From Ophiobolus disseminans (taxonomy: Eukaryota > Ascomycota > Dothideomycetes > Pleosporales > Phaeosphaeriaceae): DNA of 64,000 bases. Location: contig MU006247.1 of NCBI GenBank assembly GCA_010093685.1, positions 124,001 to 188,000 on the forward strand. The letters run 5' to 3'. The notes under the pieces were generated by a model, which saw nothing but the letters and a program-made list of their open reading frames with translations, searched no databases and was not told the origin of the DNA. Shown here one piece after another: positions 32,520-43,170 of the stretch (positions are counted from its first letter, which is position 1; each line of letters starts with the position of its first letter). A program made the position numbers and the translations under genes.

Positions 32520-33550
32520 ATGGTTCAGTGCTACTTTGGGAAGGATAAGAAGTCGATGAAAACTGCGCCATGTAATCACACAGCTTTGGAAGAGGGAGCA
32601 CATACGCAGTGGTGAGTGGTGGCTTCGCACGATTTTGATATGAGAGCCAGGTGCTGATCGCGCACGCCAACTTGTAGCTGTGAGCCTGGCGATCTTTGCC
32701 TAACGAACGGTCTGTGTCGCGAAGAAACAGTGAACGAAGTAACCAACTATGCCTGGAGATTTGGCTGTACCGATCCGACATTCCAAGATCCTTCATGCGG
32801 CACAGCGTATTGCGATGCCAAACTTGCTGGCTCTGGTGAGCATATAACGCCGAATCAATGGACGCTCAGCTGAACCCTAGAGGTATCGACAACAAACTCA
32901 CATGGAAATGTCCTCAGGACAACATCTGGTGTTGCAACACTGGCGACTCCGGGCCTTACGAGGGTCGTGTGAACCGTACGAATACCACTTGCTGTACCAT
33001 CACCGACTTGCTGTTTACAGCAAAGAATCCCGAAGTCTTCGCAACTGCATCGATATTTGGGTCCATGTACTCAATCCCTACGCTGGTATCGTCTACCGCG
33101 TTCAGAAACGTAACTTCCCAGACGACTGCAACGAATACCCCTTCTACGAGCCCAACCGCCGCCAACGCGCTCGAATCCACCACTGCCGCACCCTCCTCCT
33201 CCGGACCATCGACTCTCGCTATTGGCCTCGGAGCAGGGCTTGGGTCTTTCGCAGCAATTGCGCTAGGGATAGGATCGTTCTTGATCTGGCGAAGACGAAA
33301 GAGGACGACCGAGTCGCCTCGCAGTGCAACGCCTGCTAAAGAGCTATCGGATCATGGACTTGCTGAGGCTTCGAGTCAGGATCGTGCGGAGATGACAGGC
33401 ATGGAGTATCGCAGAGAGCTGACTTCACCGGTGTCGCCCGTGGAGCTTTGGTCGCCCACCTCGCCTGTTGAGCGGAGTGAATTGCCCAGCGATGAGAAGG
33501 GCCGACTTGTTGTTAGCGAAGCGGATGGACGCGTGAAGCATGACGTTTAA
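32520..33550 (+). CDS. Cys-rich single-pass membrane protein (cluster member A)
   Basis: Join(32520..32611, 32678..32835, 32883..33550), 305 residues. The introns are 66 and 47 bp and the exon sum keeps frame. The ectodomain has the pattern QCYFGKDKKS, APCNHT, HTQCCEPGDLCLTNGLC, FGCTDPTFQDPSCGTAYC, IWCCNTG and NTTCC. A Ser/Thr-rich stalk follows (TTATNTPSTSPTAANAL), then a transmembrane helix STLAIGLGAGLGSFAAIALG and a basic stop-transfer WRRRKR, then a polar tail with PVSPVELWSP. The architecture is that of a cell-surface sensor or stalked wall protein. No signal peptide is visible at the chosen ATG (MVQCYF), so an upstream signal exon may be missing from the model. It is paralogous to the gene at 35574-36547. 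Confidence 0.7.
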
Positions 33551-33730
33551 TCTAAGGGCAAGTGCAGATGTGGGAAAGAGATGATCAGTTAATGTACCAA
33601 GTACGTCCCTTCCATAGTGTAGGTAGGTAGGCTGTTCGTAATGTAACGGTGTATTCAGCGACTGACTGGCAAGTCAGATCCATGCAATGTTAACACTTCT
33701 CACTCAAGCATTCACGTCATCCGCGAAGCC

Positions 33731-34324
33731 TTATTGCTCCTCTTCACTATTCATCCCATCCTCTTTCGCTCCAAACTGTAGCTGAGCGACAGTCCTACAC
33801 ACACCTTCCAACATGGCTAGCTTCTCCTCACACACGTGCTTCTTCCCTTCCATCTCAACCCTCAAGACATCGATAGTTTCGCTAAACCCATTTAGCGATT
33901 CCAGTAGTGCGAGAAAGGTATTGATCGTGTCGAGGTGAGCGTAGTTGCCCATGCGCGCCTCGTCAACGCTGGCAGTGATGAGGCCTCGGGTTGTGAAAGT
34001 GTCGATGTCAAGGTCAAGGGCAGCGAGGATGTCGGTGATGGAAGCTTTATCGACGTCGCTCGAATTTGTTTCGTTGCCGCTGATACTCTCCTCTTCGATG
34101 TCCTCTAGGACGGACGACTGTCGACTTTCGGATCGGCTTTTGTACGCGAGTGGGGACTCAGGTCCATCCCCGGGAGCTGCATACTTTGGTGGCGCGTTCG
34201 GCTCCTTGAATGAGATTTTCGTGTTTGCAGATGTGTGGGAGCCGCTTTTGGGAGGTGTTGATGTACGCGCCTTGGAGTTTGGACCGTGGCGAAAGATGTA
34301 ACGAAGTAGGCTCTTGTGCGCCAT
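33731..34324 (-). CDS. hypothetical protein with C-terminal coiled coil
   Basis: Single-exon frame of 197 residues. The N-terminus is basic (MAHKSLLRYIFRHG), followed by a disordered Ser/Pro/Lys region and an acidic stretch (EDIEEESISGNE). The C-terminal third, from ASITDILAALDLDID to CRTVAQLQFGA, is predicted helical with heptad-like Leu spacing (FLALLESLNGFSETIDVLRV). The protein is small and compact with a clear stop. No family is recognised. It lies convergent to cluster member A with 180 bp between stop codons. Confidence 0.65.
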   Translation of the reverse strand: MAHKSLLRYIFRHGPNSKARTSTPPKSGSHTSANTKISFKEPNAPPKYAAPGDGPESPLAYKSRSESRQSSVLEDIEEESISGNETNSSDVDKASITDILAALDLDIDTFTTRGLITASVDEARMGNYAHLDTINTFLALLESLNGFSETIDVLRVEMEGKKHVCEEKLAMLEGVCRTVAQLQFGAKEDGMNSEEEQ

Positions 34325-35573
34325 TGTGGAGAGCGGTTGGGGTGATCGAACGGAAATTTGTAGATGTAGTTGAGCTGGTATATCTCCGAAAATTGTCTTC
34401 TGTCAAAGGTAGTGTTGTTGGTTTGCTTGCGCCGTTGCCCAAGGAACGTGAGACAACCGCGTCTGCGCGCTCGTTACCGTCATCAACAAACGCACCTCTA
34501 GAAAAAGGTGAATGAGACAGTAGAGACAGATCTGTCATAATGCCTACGGTCTACATACACACGTAAGCTATACCCTCGCACCTAAACATGGGCAGGTATG
34601 CGTGTTACACTTTACGTCACTACAGCTCAAATGTCTTGTTCAGCCATTAGCATGTCAAATTATCTCAAACGAACCAAATTCACCTGAGTTCCGCTCCTGC
34701 ACGATCTGAAGAATTAGTTGAATGCAGGCCTGGATAACTGCCCAGGTGGAAAGGTTGTGGTGACATTGGAAGTCATCAGATTGTCTTAGCTGTAAATACT
34801 AACATATGACAGGTATTTGAGGAGGTTCTCATCTGGTTTTAGCGATTCGAAAGATCTCCCGATGAATGATGGAGGTCGAGTAGGCGGGTGTTATGGCGCT
34901 GCTTCTAAAATGGGATTTCGCGATCGAGCTTCGTAGGCTACCGGTAGCCCGGGGGGAGGACTACGTTCAGCCTCAGCTGCCACGGAGCAGCAAACACTGC
35001 GACACACATTTCTTGGTCCGGAACTTACCCTATCATGCAGAATCATGATGCGGCCCACGTTCTGGTATTAGGACCTCATTCTCCTAGTCGGTTCAAGCGG
35101 TCAATCGTGCCACGAGCGATATTCGCCTGGGGCGTGTTCTGACTGCTTCAACCAACCGGACGATGCTCGAAATTAATCTCCGGATAGCTTCCGTACCGCA
35201 TAAGAGGGGGTCTGTGATCTATTTAAGGTGTTAAAATATGTCTAAGCGATATTGAGGCGATGTTAGAGTTCTTTTAGGCCCCTTAATATCTATCTATGCG
35301 CTGACAACCTCTTCAATAAATCACAAATCAATATCAAAAAAAAACCCTTGCGCGCTACGGCTCACGACCGACTGTACAATCTATAAATGTCTGTATTTCA
35401 GTCCCGCTTTGCTTAGCAAAACGATGCTCAGGGTCAGGCGTAACTTACATCACACGGAATATAGTAAGCTCCTCTGAACCTCTGATCTTTGACAGTGGAA
35501 TAAACCATAGGTACTACATTACGAAGACATACGGAAGAGGAGAAGACGACACGAATCGCAATTTGGGTGCAAC
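34325..35573. other. no supported gene
   Basis: 1.25 kb. It includes an AT-rich stretch (35210-35345) with a run of 9 A and no open frame of interest. The end forms the upstream region of the 35574 gene. Confidence 0.5.
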
Positions 35574-36547
35574 ATGCGCTACCCTTCAATCAGTCCCTTT
35601 ACCACGCTTGCTTGCCTCTCTCAGATATGGGCATGCCTGGTCCAAGCAGGATGCTACCACCCCAACGGCACGCAAACCCGCGATGCTTACCATGCACCAT
35701 GCAGTAAAGACACCTCGAATCCGTTATCTACCATATGTTGCGCGATTGAGCGACCCGCCCCGTTCGGCTGGTCTCGCGACTCTACGCCATCTAATGACCG
35801 GTGTCTTGACAATGGCATCTGCATGTGGATGAATAATGGTACGGACTATACTAGCTACTGGAGGGAAGAATGCACCTTCACAGACTGGAAAAGTGGCAAG
35901 TGCCTGAATTTGTGTTTGGATCATGTGAGTGTGCCTCAGTTCGACAGCTATACCTTTGAAGACTCCATATATCAAATACATTGTCTAACCTTAAACAGAT
36001 AACAGAAGGTAATCAGCAGATGACACCTTGCGACGGCACACCAACATCGGAGAAATGGTGCTGCGGACCTTCAACGGCATGCTGCGATGTTGCTCCATCC
36101 ATTGTTCCAGCAATGTTCAAGCACACCGAGCCCTTATCTTCAGTATCTCCATCCTCATCTCCATCCCCAGCTTCAACCAAAACTTCAGCAAACACTCCAC
36201 AAATATCCTCGGCTACCTTATCATCCGGCACGCATGCCCCAACAGCCTCGACTCACACCACTTCTAGCAATCTCGCTAGCGGTTCAATCGGGGGAATTGC
36301 AATCGGTGCTGTCGCTGGAGTTGCTCTCTTAGTGGCTGCCGCATTCCTGGTCGCGAAAAGAAGGAAGTCGTCTAGCTCTACCGACAATTTACGGGATCGA
36401 CCTCTACATTTACAGGTGCCTGTGCCTTCCGACACCAAGATACATTATGCATACGAAGCTGAGGGGACAGAAGTTCAGATCGTGGAAGCTCCTGCTGGAA
36501 ATATAAAGGAGCCTGAAAGGCAAGGCAAGGTCCATGAGCTCGCCTGA
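35574..36547 (+). CDS. Cys-rich single-pass membrane protein (cluster member B)
   Basis: Join(35574..35924, 35999..36547), 299 residues. The 74-bp intron is phase 0, with GTGAGT, TCTAACC and ACAG signals. A signal peptide is clear (FTTLACLSQIWACLVQAG), followed directly by CYHPNGTQTR. The ectodomain Cys pattern follows member A: HAPCSKDT, STICCAIE, DRCLDNGICMWMNNG, CTFTDWKSGKCLNLC, TPCDGT, KWCCGPSTACC. The stalk is Ser/Thr/Pro-rich (SSVSPSSSPSPAST). A transmembrane helix (GGIAIGAVAGVALLVAAAFL) precedes KRRKSSSS and a short cytosolic tail. The features support a plasma-membrane protein exposed to the wall. Ligand and pathway are unknown. It is convergent with member C, 59 bp apart. Confidence 0.85.
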
Positions 36548-36606
36548 TCATGCACAGAGGTTTGGGGGTCTGAGTACTCCTTTTTTCCCAGTTGTCGAGT
36601 GTGTAA

Positions 36607-37413
36607 TCATCTCCATTGTGTTTGTCCGCGATCGCCGAGCTCGTATACGTTGGAATACCCATTGATTGGTGGCGTTGGGGTGTGGGTCGGCTTTGGGAAG
36701 AAGTGTGTCTGGCTCTCTGCTGGTGTGACACTGACAGAGATGTGCTGTTGTTCGGCTGCAGCTCTCCGTCTGCGGAGTTGAAACCACAAGGCAAGGGCTC
36801 CGATAATGAGACTTGGAATTCCCACTCCGAGGCCCGATGCTAGTGCAATTATATCTGATTTGCTCAAGCCTTCATCCTCTTTCACTTCATCGCTCGGCGT
36901 TGAGGTAGATGCCGGTCCTTCTCCAGCTGCTGCGGTGGCACTGGAGATACCCGGACTTTTCGGTGCGGCGACCTTCGTGCTCGATGCGGCAGCGGGCGGC
37001 GTCGTGAATGCTTTGGTCTCTGCAGGCTGGCTCGACACCTCGACGTTGGCCGTCGCACAGTACCCTCCATACAGTGACAGCATGCTTGATACATCCCCTT
37101 CCACGTTAGGAACCTTTCCACAGGCCGTACTGACGCAATTCGAGATGTAACTCGTCGCAGAAGGCTGAAGGCCAGCGCTGCACCAGCAAGCGTTGATAGG
37201 GCTGCACCCACAACCTAGATCTTTGCCGATATCACGATACCCGGCGTTGAAACGGCAGTCCCAAATTCCGATGTACTTGAGGCATCCGGCTGCACATGGT
37301 TTTGCGGTGGAGTATGCTAGAAGGCTGTGGATCGATACCGGTGCAAGCGGGCCAACGGTGGTGGCAGCGGAAGCAAGCGTGGAGAGGAGAGCGATGAAGA
37401 AGACGTAGAACAT
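36607..37413 (-). CDS. Cys-rich single-pass membrane protein, CFEM-like spacing (cluster member C)
   Basis: Single-exon frame of 268 residues. Signal peptide MFYVFFIALLSTLASAA. The ectodomain has eight or more Cys, spaced CAAGCLKY, WDCRFNAGY, LGCGCSPINACWCSAG, ISNCVSTACG and GGYC, reminiscent of CFEM-type modules, which bind haem or occur in surface receptors. The C-C-C-C order is suggestive but not diagnostic. A Ser/Thr/Ala-rich stalk (SSATAAAGEGPASTSTPS) leads to a transmembrane helix (DIIALASGLGVGIPSLIIGA) with RRRR after it. The tail carries THTPTPPINGYSNVYELG. The Cys pattern differs from members A and B, so this is an analogous design more than a close paralogue. Confidence 0.82.
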   Translation of the reverse strand: MFYVFFIALLSTLASAATTVGPLAPVSIHSLLAYSTAKPCAAGCLKYIGIWDCRFNAGYRDIGKDLGCGCSPINACWCSAGLQPSATSYISNCVSTACGKVPNVEGDVSSMLSLYGGYCATANVEVSSQPAETKAFTTPPAAASSTKVAAPKSPGISSATAAAGEGPASTSTPSDEVKEDEGLSKSDIIALASGLGVGIPSLIIGALALWFQLRRRRAAAEQQHISVSVTPAESQTHFFPKPTHTPTPPINGYSNVYELGDRGQTQWR

Positions 37414-37810
37414 GATGAGGTTCGAGTTGGTGAACGGGGTTTAACGTGCGTGTTTCGACACAGTTGGATATATACGAATAGCCCAGCGTGGCATATTATA
37501 GCCAACGTCGGGGGATTGTCGTAGCCTTATCATGGCCTGTATCTCAGCCTTCCTGCACACAAAAGGAAAGATCCTGGTACTGGGTAAAATTAGGGCGGAG
37601 GACTTCTTTGCACCTCAATGTATTGGCTGAGATCGAATGCCCAGATATGCATGCACGCCGAACTGCAGGTGAAGAGTGAAGGCAATGTAATCATGAGAGC
37701 TGAGAGGGTCGCACAGCTGACTTGGCATTTGTCCTCCCTCGCGGCACTTCCCGTCTGGTTGAGTTTCGCATTTCTCGTATTCCTGCAAATGCTAGTTGTC
37801 GAGGAATACT
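37414..37810. other. short intergenic stretch
   Basis: 397 bp between the start of member C and the 3' end of the multi-pass gene. No feature is supported. Confidence 0.5.
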
Positions 37811-40457
37811 TCAAGTTGACAAAAATCGCTCCGATGACTCAGTATCCTCCTTCGCACCTTTCATCATCTTCAAAGGAACTTCGCCCAGCGTCTCTGAGCT
37901 AGTCTCTGCATGTGGTCCATCTATAGAGACCGTGACCAGTCTTTGCGCGTCTCGCTGTTGCCACGCCTTCTTTACTGTTTGTTGTGATGACACATCCGAG
38001 TATAACAGCGCCGTGAAGTTGCGGCCCAAGGATGTCTGGTCGAGAAACCAGGCCATCTTCCGCACACCCGTGCGCTGCATCACCATCAGTATTGTCGTTG
38101 AGAGAAGGACTAACGACGCCATCGCCAACAGCAGTAATGCGGGGATCGCATAAACGAGTCGGTAGTGCACGCTTCGTCGCGCAGACGTGACCTCCACTGA
38201 TCTTCCCCTTGCTTCGTCCGATGTCCATCCTCTTGTTCCCACCACCGCATTGGCTACTACGTCGGTCCAGACTAGGTTGATGATTTTCGCAGAGTCTTGG
38301 GCGTTGGTGGAGAGCTCGAGCCACTTGCGATACATCGCGAACTGGGCATGGCCGGAATAGCCGAGTACGTCGATTGTTGGCTGCGACGGGATTCTTCCCA
38401 TCATGGAGTAAACGTAGCGCATGGCTACGTTATGGAAATGGGCACCAGGTGTGTTCATGATAGTATTGACTGGGATCGTGAATCCCTCTGTGAAACCGGG
38501 TAGCCAAAGCGAATCGCTCCGATGAGTCGAGATGTTGGGCTTGTTCTCATGCTCGGAACTAACAATACCCCACAGAGGAGAGATTTGGGAAAGGTTCAGG
38601 CCCGGATTCTCGACACCCCAGAGCGGCTTGGCTGATGGGTCTGCATACTCCTTGTCCTTCACTGAAAGAACAGAGAGCCCGTCCAAGTTGCCAGTCCCGT
38701 TGTAACTGAACGTTACGGTCTTGATAGAGGCTTTCGATGCGGATGCACAGGAATATATCGGTTGTGTCAAATTCTCTCCGGCTCTACCACGGTCGAATGG
38801 ATCTAACAGCCGTGTGGCAGGCCTTCCAGGTGGATACAATAACCCACACATGACTGCAAAGTTCGTGATATTTGCCACTGAGGTACTGCTGACGTTGCCT
38901 TGACATATAGACGCTATCTTTGATTAACACTTCTGATTCGACGCGGCGATATTACATGTTTTGGTTTGAGGATGACTTACTGGCGCGGCCAAAGTCTTCC
39001 ATGGTTATTCTTTGCGGATTCGGATATAACTGACGGGGGTACGTAGAGTTGACAACCGATTCGGCTCTGGTTAGAGGTAGGAAGTCTCCCAGAACGGAGG
39101 TTGTGACCTTGTCATACTTCCCGCTGAACCGTAGTTCCAGAGTCAGTGACAGATGTGAAGAGTTGCCAATTTCTCGCAACTTAAACGTTGTCCCCGGCTG
39201 AGATGGTTGAGTCTTTATACCGACTTCCCTTGCGCCTCGGTTCGTGATGTTCAGGTACATCATACTCAATACGTTGTTCAGCCAGGCAGCAGAATACGCA
39301 CGGTCGTATAGTCTTGCATCTTCCTGCGTGTTGTTCACGGCACGCCAATTGTGGTTTGTCTTGAGTGCGGCGAACCCACCACCGTCTTTTAGCAGGACCT
39401 GATCCCCGACCTCAACCCAGCCAGTGACGTTGTTTTGTTTCAGAGTGTAGTCTAGCGTGAGATTGGTATCGACACAATGTGTCTCGGGTTCAACGAAGAG
39501 AATTTCTTCTGACCAGGTGCTACCGAACGTCGACAGAGGCGGTACACTGTGATTGCGGAACCCTACTCCACCATTGATTGTATTGACAATCAGGCCTTCG
39601 TAAACCTCGATGTTGTTTCTGAGCACAACGGTGTGCAAATTGCGATAGCCACCAACTAAAAATGCCGATCCGTTGTTCATTTGAACACCTGAACTAGTCC
39701 TTATCTTTCCCGACTCATCTTGTTGTAGTAAATTGGGCGACCGCCACTGAATGTCAAAGCTGCTGGAGACAGTCGGCGCTAGGGCCCCAAGGCCGCTACT
39801 CCAAATGTTCTGATATGCGAATGGTATGGAGGTGTTGTAGCCATCTGGCACGTACATGTCATAGTACGGCCGCAATCCTGGGTCTAAGGTGAAATTCGTT
39901 GCGGGACACAGCATCAGGAACCGCCCGCCGCATATGCGACTGAAGCCATAACTGCTCCGGGGCGGAGTCCCATAACCGAACGGCGACGGATCTTTCGCAT
40001 AGGTGAAAGCCAATGCAACTGTTTTACCAGGCGAGATGGCATCGTATAAGCCTAGTGGGGTGACAACAGCGGCGAATGCTACCAGGACTGCTATCAAAAC
40101 GCCAGAATATGCTGCGATAGACACAGACAGTGCCACATTCGCAGTTACAGCTGAATCAGACCGAAGTATTGTTGGCCACCATGTGGAGTGCAATGCGCGG
40201 TTCAATGTTGACCTGCACGGTTGTTAGCATCCAACGAGCATTGCATTTCAGTATCATACCATGTTGCAGCACTTGCAGTCACGCTTTCGTGTCTTTTGCT
40301 AATGAAAGCAATCAGTATCAGAGCTATCGCAAGAGGAAGAAGTAGCTGGACTGTTCAAACTGGTCAGCACGATTTCCAAACTCGTGATATAGGACTTACG
40401 GATTGCAGTGCCCGCAGCAATCAGCGCCGAAACTTGACCAACGCTCAACGAATCCAT
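37811..40457 (-). CDS. large hypothetical membrane protein, 822 residues
   Basis: Complement of join(37811..38898, 38981..40212, 40260..40350, 40400..40457). Introns of 82, 47 and 49 bp were placed by hand and the exon sum keeps frame. The N-terminus reads MDSLSVGQVSALIAAGTAIL and continues into a hydrophobic helix (LLLPLAIALILIAFIS). A second hydrophobic pair (VALSVSIAAYSGVLIAVLVA) precedes VVTPLGLYDAI. A 600-residue ectodomain with many N-glycosylation sites (NFTL, NTSI, NGSA, NLTL, NVTG, NSSH) follows. It ends with a C-terminal helix (VYAIPALLLLAMASLVLLST) and a cytosolic tail of about 90 residues. It looks like the polytopic hypothetical proteins common in Pleosporales. No enzyme or transporter motif is seen. 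The function is unknown. Confidence 0.82.
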
Positions 40458-41316
40458 TGTGACTATTGTAACAGGGGCAGGAAAAAGTGCATGCAGCCTC
40501 CTCTCGGGAAGTCGCAAAAGCCGGAAATAGATACACTATCCTGTCTGTATACAGAGATTTTTTTAGAGTTTAAAACAGCTTTTCTGTACATAGATGTAGT
40601 CGTCAGGCTTAGTTTTTTTCTCGGTTTTCACCACTTACCGAGAGGCCTTGTGTTGCTACAATCCTGACCCGCTGGTCGAAATCCGCAGGTCACAATTCTA
40701 AACGGGTACAAACCTCGAATGACGCGCGACCGATCTGCAACAATCGTGAATGCGAAGTACGAAATAACCACACCTTCCGATCGGCGACCAGTTACGGACC
40801 CCAGTCTAGAACCAACCGATTAGATCTTGGCTGTAAGTTGACGGGGATGGGCCGTGTACAGTGCGCCAATTATAGCTATGTGTAGCGAGCCTGCATTTGG
40901 GGGCGGTTTCGGATGGTCACATACTGCCTCCTCCTGTAACATGTATGGAAAGTGGCCAGCGCCTTTATTTAAGAAATCAGAACTATCAGAACTATGGACC
41001 AGTGAACGAGAACATCCTAAAAATCAGTGCAAATTTTTCATCGTATCTTACAACAAGCAATTGATGCACAACAACATCGCCAAGTCGCCACAGATGCCGG
41101 TATGTGCAGTGCATTGGCGTCCGCGGAAGAGAAAATCACTTCTCGTTAGACTCCGTCCGCTTTGAACACCTGACTGGCTGAAGGTTGCGCATAATACCAT
41201 AAAAATAGCATAATGAGTGCATAGCGCACTGCGATACGCAGTAAACAGTCAGTGGATGTAGATGAATATAATATTGAATGGAGAAGAGATGAGTATGATT
41301 GCACTAAGCGGAAGTT
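40458..41316. other. no supported gene
   Basis: About 860 bp. A 148-codon plus frame at 40221-40667 is the antisense shadow of the membrane-protein exons plus upstream DNA. Nothing else is supported. Confidence 0.5.
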
Positions 41317-42310
41317 TTACGTACTAGTGTCGGCTGCTTTAGTCTGCATAGCCTCGTCCGAATTTTGAGCCTCCACATCAACAATGTGAAAGAGCAGCAT
41401 TGGTTGGTTATCTTGTTGGAAGACTGTGATCTTGCTAACAGTCTTATGGCCAAGCTGTGATTTGTGCTGGATGAGCATGTACGCAACGCTACTCCCGTTC
41501 GGCGTTCCAAGTATCGCTCGACCTTCAGGAGACGTCGCGTTGTAGCAAGTTCCAGGCCAAGGCATTATGTCGGTATCGTTCAGTAAGTGAATTGCTGCTA
41601 AAACACGGCTAGTCAATGTGTTTAAAACATTGAAGCGCAATACGTACTTCAAGTCCGACTTGTTGGACGCCGCTAGTTGCCATTGTAGAAAGGCGACGTC
41701 CGACCAGTATTTCAAGTCTGGCACGTCATGCTCAGGGTGACCGACAAGTCGACATCCTTTCACGGGCGACTGATTCTAGTATGCCACAATCACACCATCT
41801 TCGGGGTTCACAACCTGTAAGAGAAGGCCAACGGCTGCTTGAGCATATTCGCCGCCTGCTTTGTTTGCCTTCATTACGAGCTCATGATTAACCGGCATGT
41901 TGTTTCCGGTACCCTCTGAGAAATCTGGCTCGAAACCGATCAGATCAAGTACAAGCCCGATCTGCAAACACATTCGGATCTGCGAACTATGAGCCTGCTT
42001 ATCCTCGATGTAGCCATGATCTTTCAGGTTGCTCACGTGCTGGAAGTCACTTTTGGCGCACTCGCGTGGCGGATTGAACATTTGGCCTGCTTTCTCGTCG
42101 TTTGGCGAGCATCATCTCGTGCATAAGACGACCTTTGCAGAGCGCTCTATTTAGATTCTTCCTCGTGCAGCCCGCCAATAACTTGTCGATTCGTTCTTCA
42201 AAGGTGCCTGCTTGGTGGGCCGACTTTCCCACGAGTGGGTCGATGGTTGGTCCAGATATCGTGCACTCAGCGAGTGATTCGTAGAGAGCTTGAAGGTCCG
42301 ACATGATCAA
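41317..42310 (-). pseudogene. unknown gene with internal TAG and doubtful first junction
   Basis: The minus-strand reading starts MSDLQALYESLAECTISG (42310) and changes frame near 42060-42110. A 46-bp intron with a weak GTCGTC donor and a GCAG acceptor could bridge the change, giving CKGQMFNPPRECAKSD. The next part has GLVLDLIGFEPDFSEGT and GEYAQAAVGLLLQVVNPEDG, then VAY-TAG-NQSPVKGCRLVGHP. The TAG at 41776-41778 is followed by 150 open codons in the same frame (SDVAFLQWQLAASNKSD, VLAAIHLLNDTDIMPWPG). The continuity across the stop suggests a recently broken gene. No family is recognised. Confidence 0.55.
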
Positions 42311-43170
42311 AGTCTAGTTGCGATTGAGTTGAAGAGATTGGTATATGATTACCGTAGATCGACGGGAAGTTTTGGTTCACAGTCTTGAACTGTTCAAAAA
42401 GAGGAGAATCATAATGCGGATGGATGTGCATACGCTCCAACATCGTAAATGAACAATGCAAGTGCGGCGCTCTTTGGTCACAGGAAACCAGCCTCGACAT
42501 TGTGAATCTGAGGTTCTCACTACGAGCGGTTGCTTCGGCCCGCTCACCTTACCATACAGTAACCATCATTGAGCTGTACCGCGTAGTGTGGCTGCTCACC
42601 GAACGCGATGCGTTGAAGTTGTGGTGCGTAGTAGTAAAGAAGACCTCGGGATGGTGTCTTTTCCCGCTACTGCGTCAGGGTGGTCAATGCTTCGGTAAGC
42701 GCGTCACGTCCCCACCAGCCACTCCCTTTAATCGCCATCTCCATCTCCATCATCCGACATTGCAACCTTTCTTCCGCTATCTGAAATCCTTTACGTCTCG
42801 AAGGTCATTTGATATCTGCCCGCGTTTAGTTGAAAGAGCTGTGCAGTGCAGACACAGACATTTTTTTTCGAACAAGGTCGTCTTCGAGCTTTTGTCTTTT
42901 TAGACGGCTCGAGGACTCCCAGAGCTATTGCAGTACAATTTTGTTGAAACTTTGCAACGCTTTTCAGACTTCGTCAGCACGTCAAGGAACCATATCTTAA
43001 CTCATTCTGCTAGATGTAGACATTGTGCGTAACTTAATACCTTTTCATCTTTCTACTGTTATTCCTCGAAGGATAATGCACGTTCAATCGAAACCTTGGA
43101 AATCGCAGTCGCAAGAAGACTTGTGCAATTCTAAACACGCACTCGACCAAACGATCGCCCACCACGGATG
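42311..43170. other. no supported gene
   Basis: 860 bp. A 159-codon plus frame (42424-42903) has no recognisable domain and no consistent codon use. T-rich patches occur near 42861. Confidence 0.45.
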
